This document shows, in pieces, positions 50,994 to 61,813 of a stretch of DNA of 64,000 nt. A program made the position numbers and the translations under genes. The stretch's first letter is position 1; the number at the start of each line of letters is the position of its first letter. This DNA comes from Siphonodentalium dalli (Eukaryota; Mollusca; Scaphopoda; Gadilida; Siphonodentaliidae), in assembly GCA_032622095.1 (NCBI GenBank), contig CP136063.1, positions 37,980,106 to 38,044,105 of the forward strand. The letters run 5' to 3'. The notes under the pieces were generated by a model that had not been told where the DNA came from, made no database searches, and saw nothing but the letters and a program-made list of their open reading frames with translations.

Positions 50994-51966
50994 ACATGGC
51001 CTTACGATATGCTATATGGAGAGTCGTGCATGCATATTAAAGGTCCTGTTGTTTCACACCAGTGATATGTCCTCATAATATATGACAGGGATGTACAATA
51101 TACGTATCAACACTGCGGATTACCGGTATATGTTCAAAATACTACGACATGTAATTGTTCAGCTTAGAATTATGTAGCTGCATGCTTACAGCTAGTTCAA
51201 TTTGTGCAATGGAATGGGCCCGGGGCCACCGGGTGGAACATATGCATTGGATAAATATTTCAATTCAATCATGGCTTCTATACATGCGTTTGTGCTAACA
51301 AATTTGACACCATAGTTAGATTTGCTATATCTATTTTTATAGAACAATTTTGGGCGCCTAAATCTTGACGCCGGGCCATATATTTTCCGATGCCCAGAAC
51401 AAAATGTCAACATAATTATTGTGCTCGGCATGGCGAAATGAGTCCAGGTGGCGCGCCCACATCGCGGGATGTTGATGCATCCATCAACAGTGGAAATAAT
51501 TGTACTTAAGTCAGATTAAGTAAACCGCTATGTATATATATGCATGTACGTTAGCAATATTACACGCAAGATCCGCCCTTGATAACTTGAATAAATAAGG
51601 TTCATTTTATACAATTGAACTAAATTTTTTGTCTTGGTTTGAAAACAGATCAGCAGACTGTTACAGTACATGCGTGACACCAAACATTTTTTTTTATGTT
51701 TGTGCAGAAATGCTAAATTTTGCCTTGATATTTTTATGTAATGTCAGTCACTCAAACACTCAATCATTTGAACGATGCCATGTTATCGCTTGACTAAATT
51801 CGGAACAATACAATATTTGGGCGCACACATACACATGTACAGGTAGCAGTAAGATTTTATAGTTAGATTTGTAGCTCATAACATAACATAACATTGGATC
51901 TGAAAAAAGTTCTTTGATTGTTAATTTATGTTATGTCAGTCACATGGAATTGCCCCATTACTATTT

Positions 51967-52155
51967 ATACAGTATTTGTTTATGCGGTTCTGACACTAGT
52001 TAGGAAAACACAAGATTTAAAGGTGAATTCCCTACCTGTCGTACCTTATTTTTTTGTGCAAAAAGTTTCCCAAAGTGTCAAATTTTCAGATTAAAATTTT
52101 TTTTGGACCCAATGTTTATATTGCCAATAGTATAGGCTAAAATGTTAGCACTGAG
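51967..52155 (+). repeat. Direct-repeat copy A (matches 53,280-53,460)
   Basis: Shared blocks: TATGCGGTTCTGACACTAGT, TAGGAAAACACAAGATTTAA, CCTGTCGTACCT, TTTTTGTGCAAAAAGTTTCC, TTGGACCCAATGT and AAAATGTTAGCACTGAGG. Non-coding, with small indels. Confidence 0.8.
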
Positions 52156-53040
52156 GAAAATGAGCTTTTTTGCCTTTTTGATTCCTGGGAGTCACTTTAA
52201 AGTATTTTATCGCATTTTTCACTGCCTGGTCTTTCAGTCCAATGAATCTCTCTTGCATGGTGTAGCTATTCTTGCTGCTGGTGTCTTCTTGCTCTTATAT
52301 CAGCCAAAAATAATATGATTTTTTCATAAAAATTGCCAATTTTTCAAGGTATATTCAATTTTTTCAAGGTGGTAGTAGTCACATGATAATGCAAATGACC
52401 CATAACATAAGCATGTCAATGAGACACATATCACATGTTATAAGAAGCTAATCTGACAAGTATTTTTGATTTTATAGCCAGTGAAATACAGATATATATC
52501 ATACACGTTAGTTATTTCCACTGGTGGGTATGGTCATATGAAGGTTAATAGCACTAAAACTTGGACACATATAAGAAAATGCTTCAGCACTTCAAAGAGA
52601 GCATATTTCTGATCAACTTATTCAATATACACCCACATCCAGTTATCTCGGATCACCTTTGCAGACCTGAAAATATCATATTTTAGTCTTCCATGTGCTG
52701 ATAAAGTCATGCGCTTCATGCTCAGCTGCTCAAATCTGGACTCAATGGCCTCACATTACCAGACGTTCTCTCGTGGAAAGGATATTGTACAGTCTTCCAT
52801 AGCTGAGCCAAGTTTGCAACACCAGACCCCAAAAACTGTGTGAAAATGGGGCCTGAACATGACCTGTGGTGGAAATTTGTGCTTTTTTGATGAATAATGT
52901 GTTAAAGGGGGTTAAATTGTGTGTGATAAATAAAGAACCAAATAAGTGATATTGTTTTTGAACACGTTTTTTCCATTGATGGCCAATTCTGAAGAAATGT
53001 AGGGAGTTACAATTATTCAGCGAAAAAGTGGGCTATCACT

Positions 53041-53117
53041 TTAGGTTACACTGGTGTAAATAAGGTTCCGAGAGACCTGTAGCGGATGCGGGAGGAATAT
53101 ATAGGAGAGAATAAAAT
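53041..53117 (-). repeat. Inverted-repeat partner, right
   Basis: Minus-strand match to 50,920-50,993 at roughly 85% by eye, starting TAGGTTACACTGGTGTA. Confidence 0.65.
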
Positions 53118-53279
53118 AGACACTTGGCCCTGATTGGTCAATAGCCTTGTGTGCATTTTGCATAAAAAAATCATCACACCTCTTCCCTATTTTTTTCCCA
53201 CTGGTAAAATAGCCATTGGCACAGTAATTAACCCTCTGTAGTGAAGTTTGAATTTTTTGTTGTGGTCTAAAATATGACA

Positions 53280-53460
53280 GTATTTTTTTATGCGGTTCTG
53301 ACACTAGTTAGGAAAACACAAGATTTAAAGGCGACTTCCCTGCCTGTCGTACCTGATTTTTTTGTGCAAAAAGTTTCCTAAAATGTTTCAGATTTAAAGA
53401 CAATTTTGGACCCAATGTATATATTGTCAATATTATACGCTAAAATGTTAGCACTGAGGC
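53280..53460 (+). repeat. Direct-repeat copy B
   Basis: Second copy of the 51,967-52,155 repeat, same orientation, about 1.31 kb downstream. The inverted-repeat arm at 53,041 lies between the two copies. Confidence 0.8.
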
Positions 53461-53689
53461 CTATGTAAAACATTTACACATGTGTAACCTATAGGGTACT
53501 GCCCACTCGTTGTGATGTACCCAGTCCTGGTGCAGTAACATTGATACATCCATTGAACCGAGTAAATTTAATTGTCACCAGCTCCATATAACCTACATAA
53601 ACTGAGAATGTGTTATATGTATGCATACCCAGATTGGAACATATCAAATTTATATATATATATTTTTTAATGTAAAATCCAAACAATTT

Positions 53690-53847
53690 CCCATGGGGTG
53701 GTCCCCCATACCCCACATATCAGAGAGGGGATCCCTCTCATGCTCTCCCACGCTTGCCGCGTCATGGCACGGATGCTGCTACGCATCATATATGCCTATA
53801 TTAATGGCGCCCCTCCCCCGTTTTTAAATTTCCCGGATCCGCCCCTG
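53690..53847 (-). mobile_element. Possible DNA-transposon end (CAGGGGCGGATCC type)
   Basis: On the minus strand from 53,847 the sequence reads CAGGGGCGGATCCGGGAAAT followed by AAAAACGGGGGAGGGGCG. This is the kind of terminus seen on widespread animal MITEs, some of them hAT-like. No matching opposite end is seen, so the left boundary is arbitrary. Confidence 0.35.
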
Positions 53848-54015
53848 GTTATCATCAATGTATATATATATATACAGGTACATGTGTATAATCACAGTAT
53901 TTCAAGTGCAAAATCCGGTGATGACAAAAGGGATTTTTGTGAGGTCACACACGTTCATGTACATATGTAACACATAAATTGGTAGTTGGCATTTATTTAT
54001 ACTGCCAGAACTGCC

Positions 54016-54262
54016 GTTTTTTTGCATCTGGCATTTTCGGGGACCGACCACCCACAAACCTGCAAAAAAAAATTCTACTCCCAATTTTTTGACACCAACC
54101 CCCCAAATTTCACCAAATTTGGTCTAAAATCGCATAAATCTCTACTGATATCACTCATATGACTGGGAATTATCTCAATTAGTTCAATTAACAGTTTAAC
54201 GTGTTTGAAAAGCTGTTTTAATTGAGAAATAAATTATCATCTGTAAACTTAGGTCATTGTGC
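54016..54262 (+). repeat. Dispersed repeat copy B (matches 45,892-46,088)
   Basis: Same ordered blocks as copy A, with an extra C-rich stretch (ACCAACCCCCCAAATTT) and several substitutions. Confidence 0.7.
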
Positions 54263-55222
54263 AGAATGCAAAATATTTCATAATTTCTTACTATTTCCTG
54301 ATTAGTCTGTCAACCAGGCCATTATCTAACATATTCCATACCACTTATGTTAGTCTACTGGAGCAGCTTATTTCTATTATACTAAACTAGCTGAAACAGG
54401 TTCCCTTTGGGAACATATACATAGACACCTGTGGGACTTGGCACTCATTTTGATCTTAGACAGAGCTTTCATTTAGCGGTGGTCCATCTGTGCACATTTG
54501 GTCATGAAACATTTTGATTTATATATATTGTTTTAATATATTTTTTTTTAAGATTGAATTCCTTTTTCAATGTGCCTTTATAATTTTTTTCAATTTTTTT
54601 TTTTTTTTCAATTTTCTGTTTTTCAATGAGTTTTTCAATGTTCCTTTTTAATTATTTAATTTATTTTTTTTGTTTTTCAATTTTACCCGATTTGACCTTG
54701 AATTGACCATTTTCAAGGTCAAGGTCAGGTCGGGGTCATAACTTAACCCGTCCATGACAAGTTTGAGCTCAATCGGTTCGAGTCTATAAAGGACACACAC
54801 ATATATATCATTTGTGTGTACCCGTTTCAACACGAAGACCACCTCGGGCGGAAAAAACTGACCCGATGAAAATCTCCCCCGTTCCTATTAAGACCTAAGT
54901 ACGTAAGAATCACACAACACGCTCATGTCTGTATACAGTCACGCTCACCTGTGGACCCAGACGCAAGGATCACATTACACGCATACGCTCTTTATCAACG
55001 ACACTGCGGATACGAACTCTCTTTAGCTATCAACGCGATTAACCCCACAGTGCCATGTTTGTGACTGGGAATGGAGAACGGGTGCTCGGAGCTTCTCCAA
55101 AACGGCGCGATGACCATTCCCGTGGTTTTTTACCCTTAGATGGAAAGTTTGGTCTCGATCGGTGCAGCCGTTTTCGATTCTATAAAGTACAAATATACGA
55201 AGTTTTCAAAATATATAGTAGA

Positions 55223-56250
55223 CTAGCAGGTTAGCCCGCCACTGGCGGCATTCGTCCCATGGCTTTGTTCGAAAAAGCAATTGCAACTGAATTTTTTGTT
55301 TTTCAATGAGTTAATTATTTTGTTTTTCAATGAGTTAATTGTGCCTTTTTAATTTTTTAATTGAATTTTTTGTTTTTAGATTTTACCCGATTTTTTTTGG
55401 TTTTTCAAGGAGTTAATTGTGCCTTTTTAATTTTGTTTTTAAATTTTACCCGATTTTTTTTTGTTTTTCAATGAACCCGTCCATGACACTTCCCGTATTT
55501 AGCAAGTTTGGGCTCAATCGGTTTGAGTCTATAAAGGACACACACATATATATGACACTTCCCGTAGGTAGCAAGTTTGAGCTCAATCGGCATTCCCTGG
55601 AATTTCCCAGTCAATATTTAGCAAGTTTGAGCTCAATCGGTTCGACTCTATAAAGGACACACTCATATATACTGAATTTTTTGTTTTTCAATGAGTTAAT
55701 TATTTTGTTTTTCAATGAGTTAATTGTGCCTTTTTAATTTTTTAATTGAATTTGTTGTTTTTAAATTTTACCCGATTTTTTTTGGTTTTTCAAGGAGTTA
55801 ATTGTGCCTTTTTAATTTTGTTTTTCAATTTTACCCGATTTTTTTTTGTTTTTCAATGAACCCGCCCATGACACTTCCCGTATTTAGCAAGTTTGAGCTC
55901 AATCGGTTCGAGTCTATAAAGGACACACACATATATATGACACTTCCCGTAGGTAGCAAGTTTGAGCTCAATCGGCATTCCATGGAATTTCCCAGTCAAT
56001 ATTTAGCAAGTTTGAGCTCAATCGGTTCGAGTCTATAAAGGACACACTCATATATATGACACTTCCCGTAGGTAGAAAGTTTGAGCTCAATCGGCATTCC
56101 CTGGAATTTCCCAGTAAATATTTAGCAAGTTTGAGCTCAATCGGTTCGAGTCTATAAAGGACACACTCATATATATTTGCCGACATTGCCGTGGGGATGC
56201 CCGTTCCTACACGCGTTTTCGATTCTATGAAGTACCCACATATATACACA
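55223..56250 (+). repeat. Chain element containing a 385-bp tandem duplication
   Basis: After the ACTAGCAGGTTAGCCCGCCA start, a 385-bp unit is present twice (for example GTGCCTTTTTAATTTTG at about 55,419 and 55,804). It mixes T-rich TTTTTCAATGAGTTAATT modules with AAGTTTGAGCTCAATCGG modules. The latter part is amplified once more as a 118-bp unit (about 55,938, 56,056). Confidence 0.75.
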
Positions 56251-57234
56251 CATATTAATAGTAGATTGGCAGATTCCAGTAGCTTTATAACGGTATATCT
56301 GGGGAGAAATCTGATGCTATATTCGTGATTATCTGGGATGATTTCGGTATATACCGAAGGTATATACTGTAAAAACAAAGCGCGCCATCCGTGCTCGCAG
56401 GGAATAAATTTCGAGCGATAACGTTTACGTTCCCGTATAACTATGCAGATGCTAATAACGTTGAATGGGAAACAGACGCTCTTTATAGAGATGCGTCAAA
56501 AACAAATGCTCATTAAATAATCACTTGATTAACCCACGCCGTGCCTTTGCGGTGATTTGAGATTGGAGAACGGGTGCTCTGAGGTTCTCTAAACCGCGAC
56601 CACGGTCGTGTCGGTGGGATTTGACACTTACATAGGAAGTTTGAGCTCAATATGTACACGCGTTTTGGATTCTATGAAGTACCCACACACACACACGCAC
56701 ACACATATATATATACGGAGTTCTCAAAATATATAGTATAGACTAGCCGATGAGCCCGACGTTGTCCGGGCTATTCAAAAACAAAATTTCAAGTCGATAG
56801 CTCCACCCGTTTCCGAGATCTGGTCTGCGCATGCGCGAAGCTGGCGTCGCACGGGCTCGGTGACCCGATAAAATTCGTATCCGGGGCAAGATACATTCAC
56901 ATACCAAATTTCAAGTCGATAGCTCTACCCGTTTCCATATATTAGACGTTCCCGTATATCTCTCTGCAGATGCTAATAACGTTGAATGGTAAACAAACGC
57001 TCTTTATAGCGATGCGTCAAAAATAAACGCTCATTACATTATCACTTGATTAACCACCGCAGTGCCGTTTTTGTGTGATTGGGAGTGGAGAATGAGTGGT
57101 CAAAGCTTGTCCAAAACGCGACAACTACGGTGTCCGTGGGATTTTACCCTTAGATAGGAAGTTTGAACTCAATCGAGCCAGCCGTTTTCGATTCTATAAA
57201 GTACACATATACGGAAGTCTCAAAATATATAGTA

Positions 57235-58738
57235 CTAGAAGGTGACCCGACTTCGTCCGGGCTATTCAAAAACCAAATTTCAAGTCGATTGCTCCACCCG
57301 TTTCCTAGATCTGGTCTGCGCATGCGCGAAGCTGGTGTCGCGCGTGCTCGGCGACCCGATAAAATTCGTATCCGGGGCAAGATACATTCACATACCAAAT
57401 TTCAAGTCGATAGCTACACCCGTTTGCGAGATATATAGCCCAATGTCATTTGCGGATACCTCGGCCGGTGATGAGTTAACGCGACACAGTCAAATGCATC
57501 GGCAGGGTGAGAGTTAACGTAATCTAACTTTATGACCTCTGACGACGTCATAGAAATTACGCATTGATTTTATCCCGATAAAAGCATTGTACCACTTGTA
57601 CCTAATAATTGAGGCAGATAACTAAAACGGATACATACATATTATATATCGTTGGAAAGATGAAGCCACACAGATTCTAACCGTGCAAATTATATGACTG
57701 GCAATTTATTATTCGCGCTATATCGAATCGATTTGTGAGCACCGAACTGAAATATATTAGCGCAAAAACGGCGTAAAAATAGATTTGACCTCCGCACGTG
57801 AAAAGTTGATCTCGCACGGACAAATAAATATGCCTATGTTCGTCTCCGGCCGAAAACACATCCAAATACCAAATTTCATCGGACTTGGCTTAGTCGTTTT
57901 GGAGTCCATCGATTTCAAACACACACACAAACAAACACACAAACTTACAAACAAACACATACACAGATCTTTCAAAGTATATAATAGACTAGAAGGTGAC
58001 CCGACTTCGTCCGGGCTATTCAAAAACCAAATTTCAAGTCGATAGCTCCACCCGTTTCCTAGATCTGGTCTGCGCATGCGCGAAGCTGGTGTCGCACGTG
58101 CTCGGCGACCCGATAAAATTCGTATCCGGGGCAAGATACATTCACATACCAAATTTCAAGTCGATAGCTACACCCGTTTCCGAGATATATAGCCCAATGT
58201 CATTTGCGGATACCTCGGCCGGTGATGAGTTAACGCGACACAGTCAAATGCATCGGCAGGGTGAGAGTTAACGTAATCTAATTTTATGACCTCTGACGAC
58301 GTCATAGAATTTACGCATTGATTTGATCCTGATAAAAGCATCGGACCACTTGTACCTAATAATTGAGGCAGATAACTAAAAGGGATACATACATATTATA
58401 TATCGTTGGAAAGATGAAGCCACACAGATTCTAACCGTGCAAATTATATGACTGGCAATTTATTATTCGCGCTATATCGAATCGATTTGTGAGCACCGAA
58501 CTGAAATATATTAGCGCAAAAACGGCGTAAAAATAGATTTGACCTCCGCACGTGAAAAGTTGACCTCGCACGGACAAATAAATATGCCTATGTTCGTCTC
58601 CGGCCGAAAACACATCCAAATACCAAATTTCATCGAAATTGGCTTAGTCGTTTTTGAGTCCATCGATTTCAAACACACAAACAAACACACAAACAAACAC
58701 ACAAACACATACACAGATCTTTCAAAATATATAATAGA
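57235..58738 (+). repeat. Two near-identical 750-754-bp elements in tandem
   Basis: 57,235-57,988 and 57,989-58,738 align throughout with few changes, both starting CTAG and both ending in a CACACAAACAAACACAC tail plus ACACAGATCTTTCAAA. The first copy begins CTAGAAGGTGACCCGACTTC. The AAACACATCCAAATACCAAA module precedes the tail in both. Confidence 0.85.
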
Positions 58739-60237
58739 CTAGCAGGTTAGCCCGCCACCGGCGGCTTGTCCGAAACATGACATTTTTATATATATTTTTT
58801 TAATTTTTAGCTCCACGCGTTTCAATAAGAAAAATTTGTACCCGGTAGCTCCACCAGTTTCCGAGATCTGGTTTGCGCATGAAAATTTGTACCCGGCGCA
58901 AGATACATTCACATGCCAAATTTCAAGTCGATAGCTCCACCCGTTTCCGAGATCTCGTCTGCGCATGCGCTGCACGGGCGTCGCACGGGCTCGGCGACCC
59001 GATAAAATTTGTACCCGGCGCAAGATACATTCACATAGCAAATTTCAAGTCGATAGCTCCATCCGTTTTCGAGATCTCGTCTGTGCATGCGCTGCACGGG
59101 CGTCGCACGGGCTCGGCGACCCGATAAAATTAGTACCCGGAGCAAGATACATTCACATAGCAAATTTCAAGTCGATAGCTCCACCCGTTTCCGAGATCTC
59201 GTCTGCGCACGAGCTGCACGGGCGTCGCACGGGCTCGCCAATACGACAACGACCACCGCCTGGTCAAACTACACACACGTACCAAGTTTCGTCCCGATCG
59301 GTCGAGAATCGTAGATTTGTATGAAGTACAACACACACACAAACATAAATATATAAGAGAGATATGTAAATTAGATAGATTGTATCAAAATATATAGGAG
59401 AGATATGTAAATGATCTACACACCATTACTGGTGTTTGTCAAAGTTTAGTGGGGTATATCAATACTCATTCACGATCATATCATTGAGGTCGGGAGGGTG
59501 TGGGCTATCTCTCGAATACAAGGAGTTCTCAAAATATATAGAAGAGAAGACTAGCAGGTTAGCCCGCCACCGGCGGCTTGTCCGAAACATGACATTTATA
59601 TATATATTTTTTTAATTTTTAACTCCACGCGTTTCAATAAGAAAACTTTGTACCCGGTAGCTCCACCAGTTTCCGAGATCTGGTCTGTGCATGAAAATGT
59701 GTACCCGGCGCAAGATACATTCACATGCCAAATTTCAAGTCGATAGCTCCACCCGTTTCCGAGATCTCGTCTGCGCATGCGCTGCACGGGCGTCGCATGG
59801 GCTCGGCGACCCGATAAAATTTGTACCCGGCACAAGATACATTCACATAGCAAATTTCAAGTCGATAGCTCCACCCGTTTCCGAGATCTCGTCTGCGCAT
59901 GCGCTGCACGGGCGTCGCACGGGCTCGCCAATACGACAACGACCACCGCCTGGTCAAACTACACACACGTACCAAGTTTCGTCCCGATCGGTCGAGAATC
60001 GTAGATTTGTATGAAGTACAACACACACACAAACATAAATATATAAGAGAGATATGTAAATTAGATAGATTGTATCAAAATATATAGGAGAGATATGTAA
60101 ATGATCTACACACCATTACTGGTGTTTGTCAAAGTTTAGTGGGGTATATCAATACTCATTCACGATCATATCATTGAGGTCCGGAGGGTGTGGGCTATCT
60201 CTCGAATACAAGGAGTTCTCAAAATATATAGAAGAGA
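58739..60237 (+). repeat. Two related elements with different numbers of a 122-bp module
   Basis: 58,739-59,550 (812 bp) and 59,551-60,237 (687 bp) share start (GGTTAGCCCGCCACCGGCGG), tail and flanks. They differ mainly by one copy of a 122-bp module (GTACCCGG-GCAAGATACATT, TTTCAAGTCGATAGCTCCAC, TGCGCATGCGCTGCACGGGC). In the first element it starts at 58,889, 59,011 and 59,133; in the second at 59,701 and 59,823. Replication slippage or unequal exchange explains the length difference. Confidence 0.85.
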
Positions 60238-60375
60238 CTAGCAGGTTAGCCCGCCACTGGCGGCATTCGTCCCATGGGATTGTTCGAAAAAGCAATTGCA
60301 ACAGGTTCCGATACACTTGTGCTGCATTTGCAGCAAATTTCGGCAATAGTCAGATGATGATACCCCGCCCGTTTG

Positions 60376-60589
60376 GCTGCTAATTAGCATAATCCGAAGT
60401 ACACGACCTATATGCAGTACTCCCGTTGGAGTTTGACCTATATTCTCCGCCCACGCGTTGGTCTACTTGTACCGGTTGGACATGTCCGGACATGACCCGC
60501 TGGTTATATCCAGACTTTTCCATATGAATGGTATGGTATCTACATGTATATCACGTGATGATCTCGGTGGGGTAGCTTCAGTCTTTAAT
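60376..60589. other. Short spacer without a recognised feature
   Basis: Sequence between the end of the element chain and the next minisatellite; nothing I can support. Confidence 0.3.
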
Positions 60590-60702
60590 TTTAAAGGGAC
60601 ACTAGGCTCTCACTGGGGATGATTATTAAAGTGACACTCACTATGGATGAATGTTAAAGTAACGCATGGCGCACACTGTGGGATAATGTTAAAGTGACAC
60701 TC
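60590..60702. repeat. Short tandem repeat of about 36 bp, three to four imperfect copies
   Basis: The words TTAAAG(T/G)GACACT and GATGAATGTTAAAGT recur at about 60,592, 60,629, 60,653 and 60,688. Confidence 0.6.
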
Positions 60703-60707
60703 GCATT

Positions 60708-60905
60708 GAAAACTTCAAAAAGTTCAAAAAGTTCAAAAAGTTCAAAAATTTCAAAAATTTCAAAAACTTCAAAAATTTCAAAAAGTTCAAAAAGTTCAAA
60801 AAGTTCAAAAACTTACAAAATTTCAACAATTTCAAAAACTTCAAAAACTTCACAAATTTCACAAATTTCACAAATTTCACAAATTTCAAAAAACTTTAAA
60901 AATTA
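60708..60905. repeat. 9-10-bp minisatellite (TTCAAAAAG/TTCAAAAAT)
   Basis: About 20 copies of a TTCAAAAA(G/T/C) unit. Both strands are open in one frame and would give low-complexity Ser-Lys or Lys-Phe peptides, which I regard as by-products. Confidence 0.95.
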
Positions 60906-61013
60906 AACAAAATTCAGGATTTAGTCATAAATGTGACCCGCTATATCAAAACCAGTCGGAAGTCGGGATTTTTGTTATCCTGTGCCAATGCATTCTCTTA
61001 TATATGCGAGTCG

Positions 61014-61050
61014 ACCAGCCACCGCCGCCGGCGGCGGCGGCGGCGGCAAC
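61014..61050. repeat. GGC/GCC trinucleotide tract, left of the gene cassette
   Basis: CCGCCGCCGGCGGCGGCGG tract with a GCCGCCGGCGGC palindromic centre. A similar GCCGCCGGCGG word recurs at about 61,093, and longer tracts flank the other side of the cassette at 63,471. The 190-bp segment around it is bracketed by a direct repeat TTCAGGATTTAGTCA (60,914 and 61,102). Confidence 0.8.
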
Positions 61051-61239
61051 TACATAATCCTATGGCATGCAAAGAAATTGGCGCCGGCGCTGCCGCCGGC
61101 GGTTCAGGATTTAGTCAAAAATATGGCTTGTTTCCATTCATCGGAAAGCTATGGGGGTACGGTGGGGAGCGCCACTGAAAAAAGCAAGTGAGCGAGGGAA
61201 AAAAGAGAAAAATAACATGACAAGTAGTACATAGTACAA

Positions 61240-61245
61240 TTTATT
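61240..61245 (-). terminator. Polyadenylation signal AATAAA
   Basis: Minus-strand AATAAA 8-13 bases after the stop codon of the acidic zinc-finger ORF. It would end transcripts of the minus-strand cassette with almost no 3'UTR, as is usual in compact virus-like genomes. Confidence 0.55.
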
Positions 61246-61252
61246 ATATTAA

Positions 61253-61807
61253 CTATTCACAGTCACTTTCGTCCGAATTGTCATCACTTTCGTCAGATGT
61301 GTCATTTGTTTCGTCCATGAACTTTTCTAGCAATGGTCTGTACTTTAATATTGACATTTTCACTGCATCACGATCTTCAAAACCATTCTTCATATATTTC
61401 TCCACTTTATCCATGACACTGTTGTGCAGCGTACCATTGCGCAGCCACATATTCTTTATTATTGTCCAAGCATAAACATTCATAAATAGCCTCATGCCTT
61501 CAGTTTTAAGATCTGTACTTTTAAGGTCCTTGTCAGCTTGTACTTTTGCCTCTTTTTCTGTCGAGCCATTTTCCATATACGTTTCCACGTTATCACTCCA
61601 TGCTTCTTGTGCTTTATCTCTACTCTCATCACACAAACTTTTGAAGTATTCATCTTCATTCGATTTAATTTTCTTATTCTGACTATCATCCGTGTCCTCA
61701 GTTAATTTTCGTTTTAACTTATTTTCTTGACACCAGTTTTTTACGTGTCTCTGGACATCATGCTGATCTTCGAACAAAAGCCCACAGTCATTGCAAGGGT
61801 ACGACAT
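61253..61807 (-). CDS. C2HC zinc-finger acidic protein of a virus-like element
   Basis: A 184-residue protein. Cys5-x2-Cys8-x12-His21-x4-Cys26 forms a single zinc finger with the same spacing as the finger of the upstream ATPase. Basic stretches KLKRK (30-34) and KKIK follow and could be nuclear localisation signals. The middle is helical and charged, with two related modules (VETYMENGSTEKEA and VEKYMKNGFEDRDA). The C-terminus is an acidic DDNSDESDCE-type tail. The start is 6 bases after the stop of the ATPase gene, so the two may share a transcript. An AATAAA follows immediately. No family is recognised. A DNA-binding or adaptor role beside the ATPase is inference. The frame is intact, which suggests a young insertion or an active element. 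Confidence 0.8.
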   Translation of the reverse strand: MSYPCNDCGLLFEDQHDVQRHVKNWCQENKLKRKLTEDTDDSQNKKIKSNEDEYFKSLCDESRDKAQEAWSDNVETYMENGSTEKEAKVQADKDLKSTDLKTEGMRLFMNVYAWTIIKNMWLRNGTLHNSVMDKVEKYMKNGFEDRDAVKMSILKYRPLLEKFMDETNDTSDESDDNSDESDCE

Positions 61808-61813
61808 GTCTTC

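Larger units (their letters stand above)
54383..60375 (+). repeat. Head-to-tail chain of related interspersed elements
   Basis: A run of at least seven pieces, each beginning ACTAG(C/A)AGGT(T/G)A-CCCG and ending with an A/C-rich tail and a TCAAAATATATAGTAGACTAG-type junction that is the start of the next piece. Starts: 55,223, about 56,740, 57,235, 57,989, 58,739, 59,551 and 60,238. Inside are degenerate short modules such as AAGTTTGAGCTCAATCGG and TTTCAAGTCGATAGCTCCAC followed by CCGTTTCCGAGATC. No enzyme is encoded. Predicted peptides here only mirror the repeat modules. Class not recognised. Confidence 0.8.

Noticed and set aside
57150-60032. Several 60-130-codon ORFs on both strands with recurring peptide blocks
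   Set aside because: The peptide blocks mirror the repeat modules, occur on both strands and change frame between copies, as expected for non-coding repeats.
60689-60906. Lys/Ser- and Lys/Phe-rich ORFs
   Set aside because: They are direct translations of the TTCAAAAA minisatellite.
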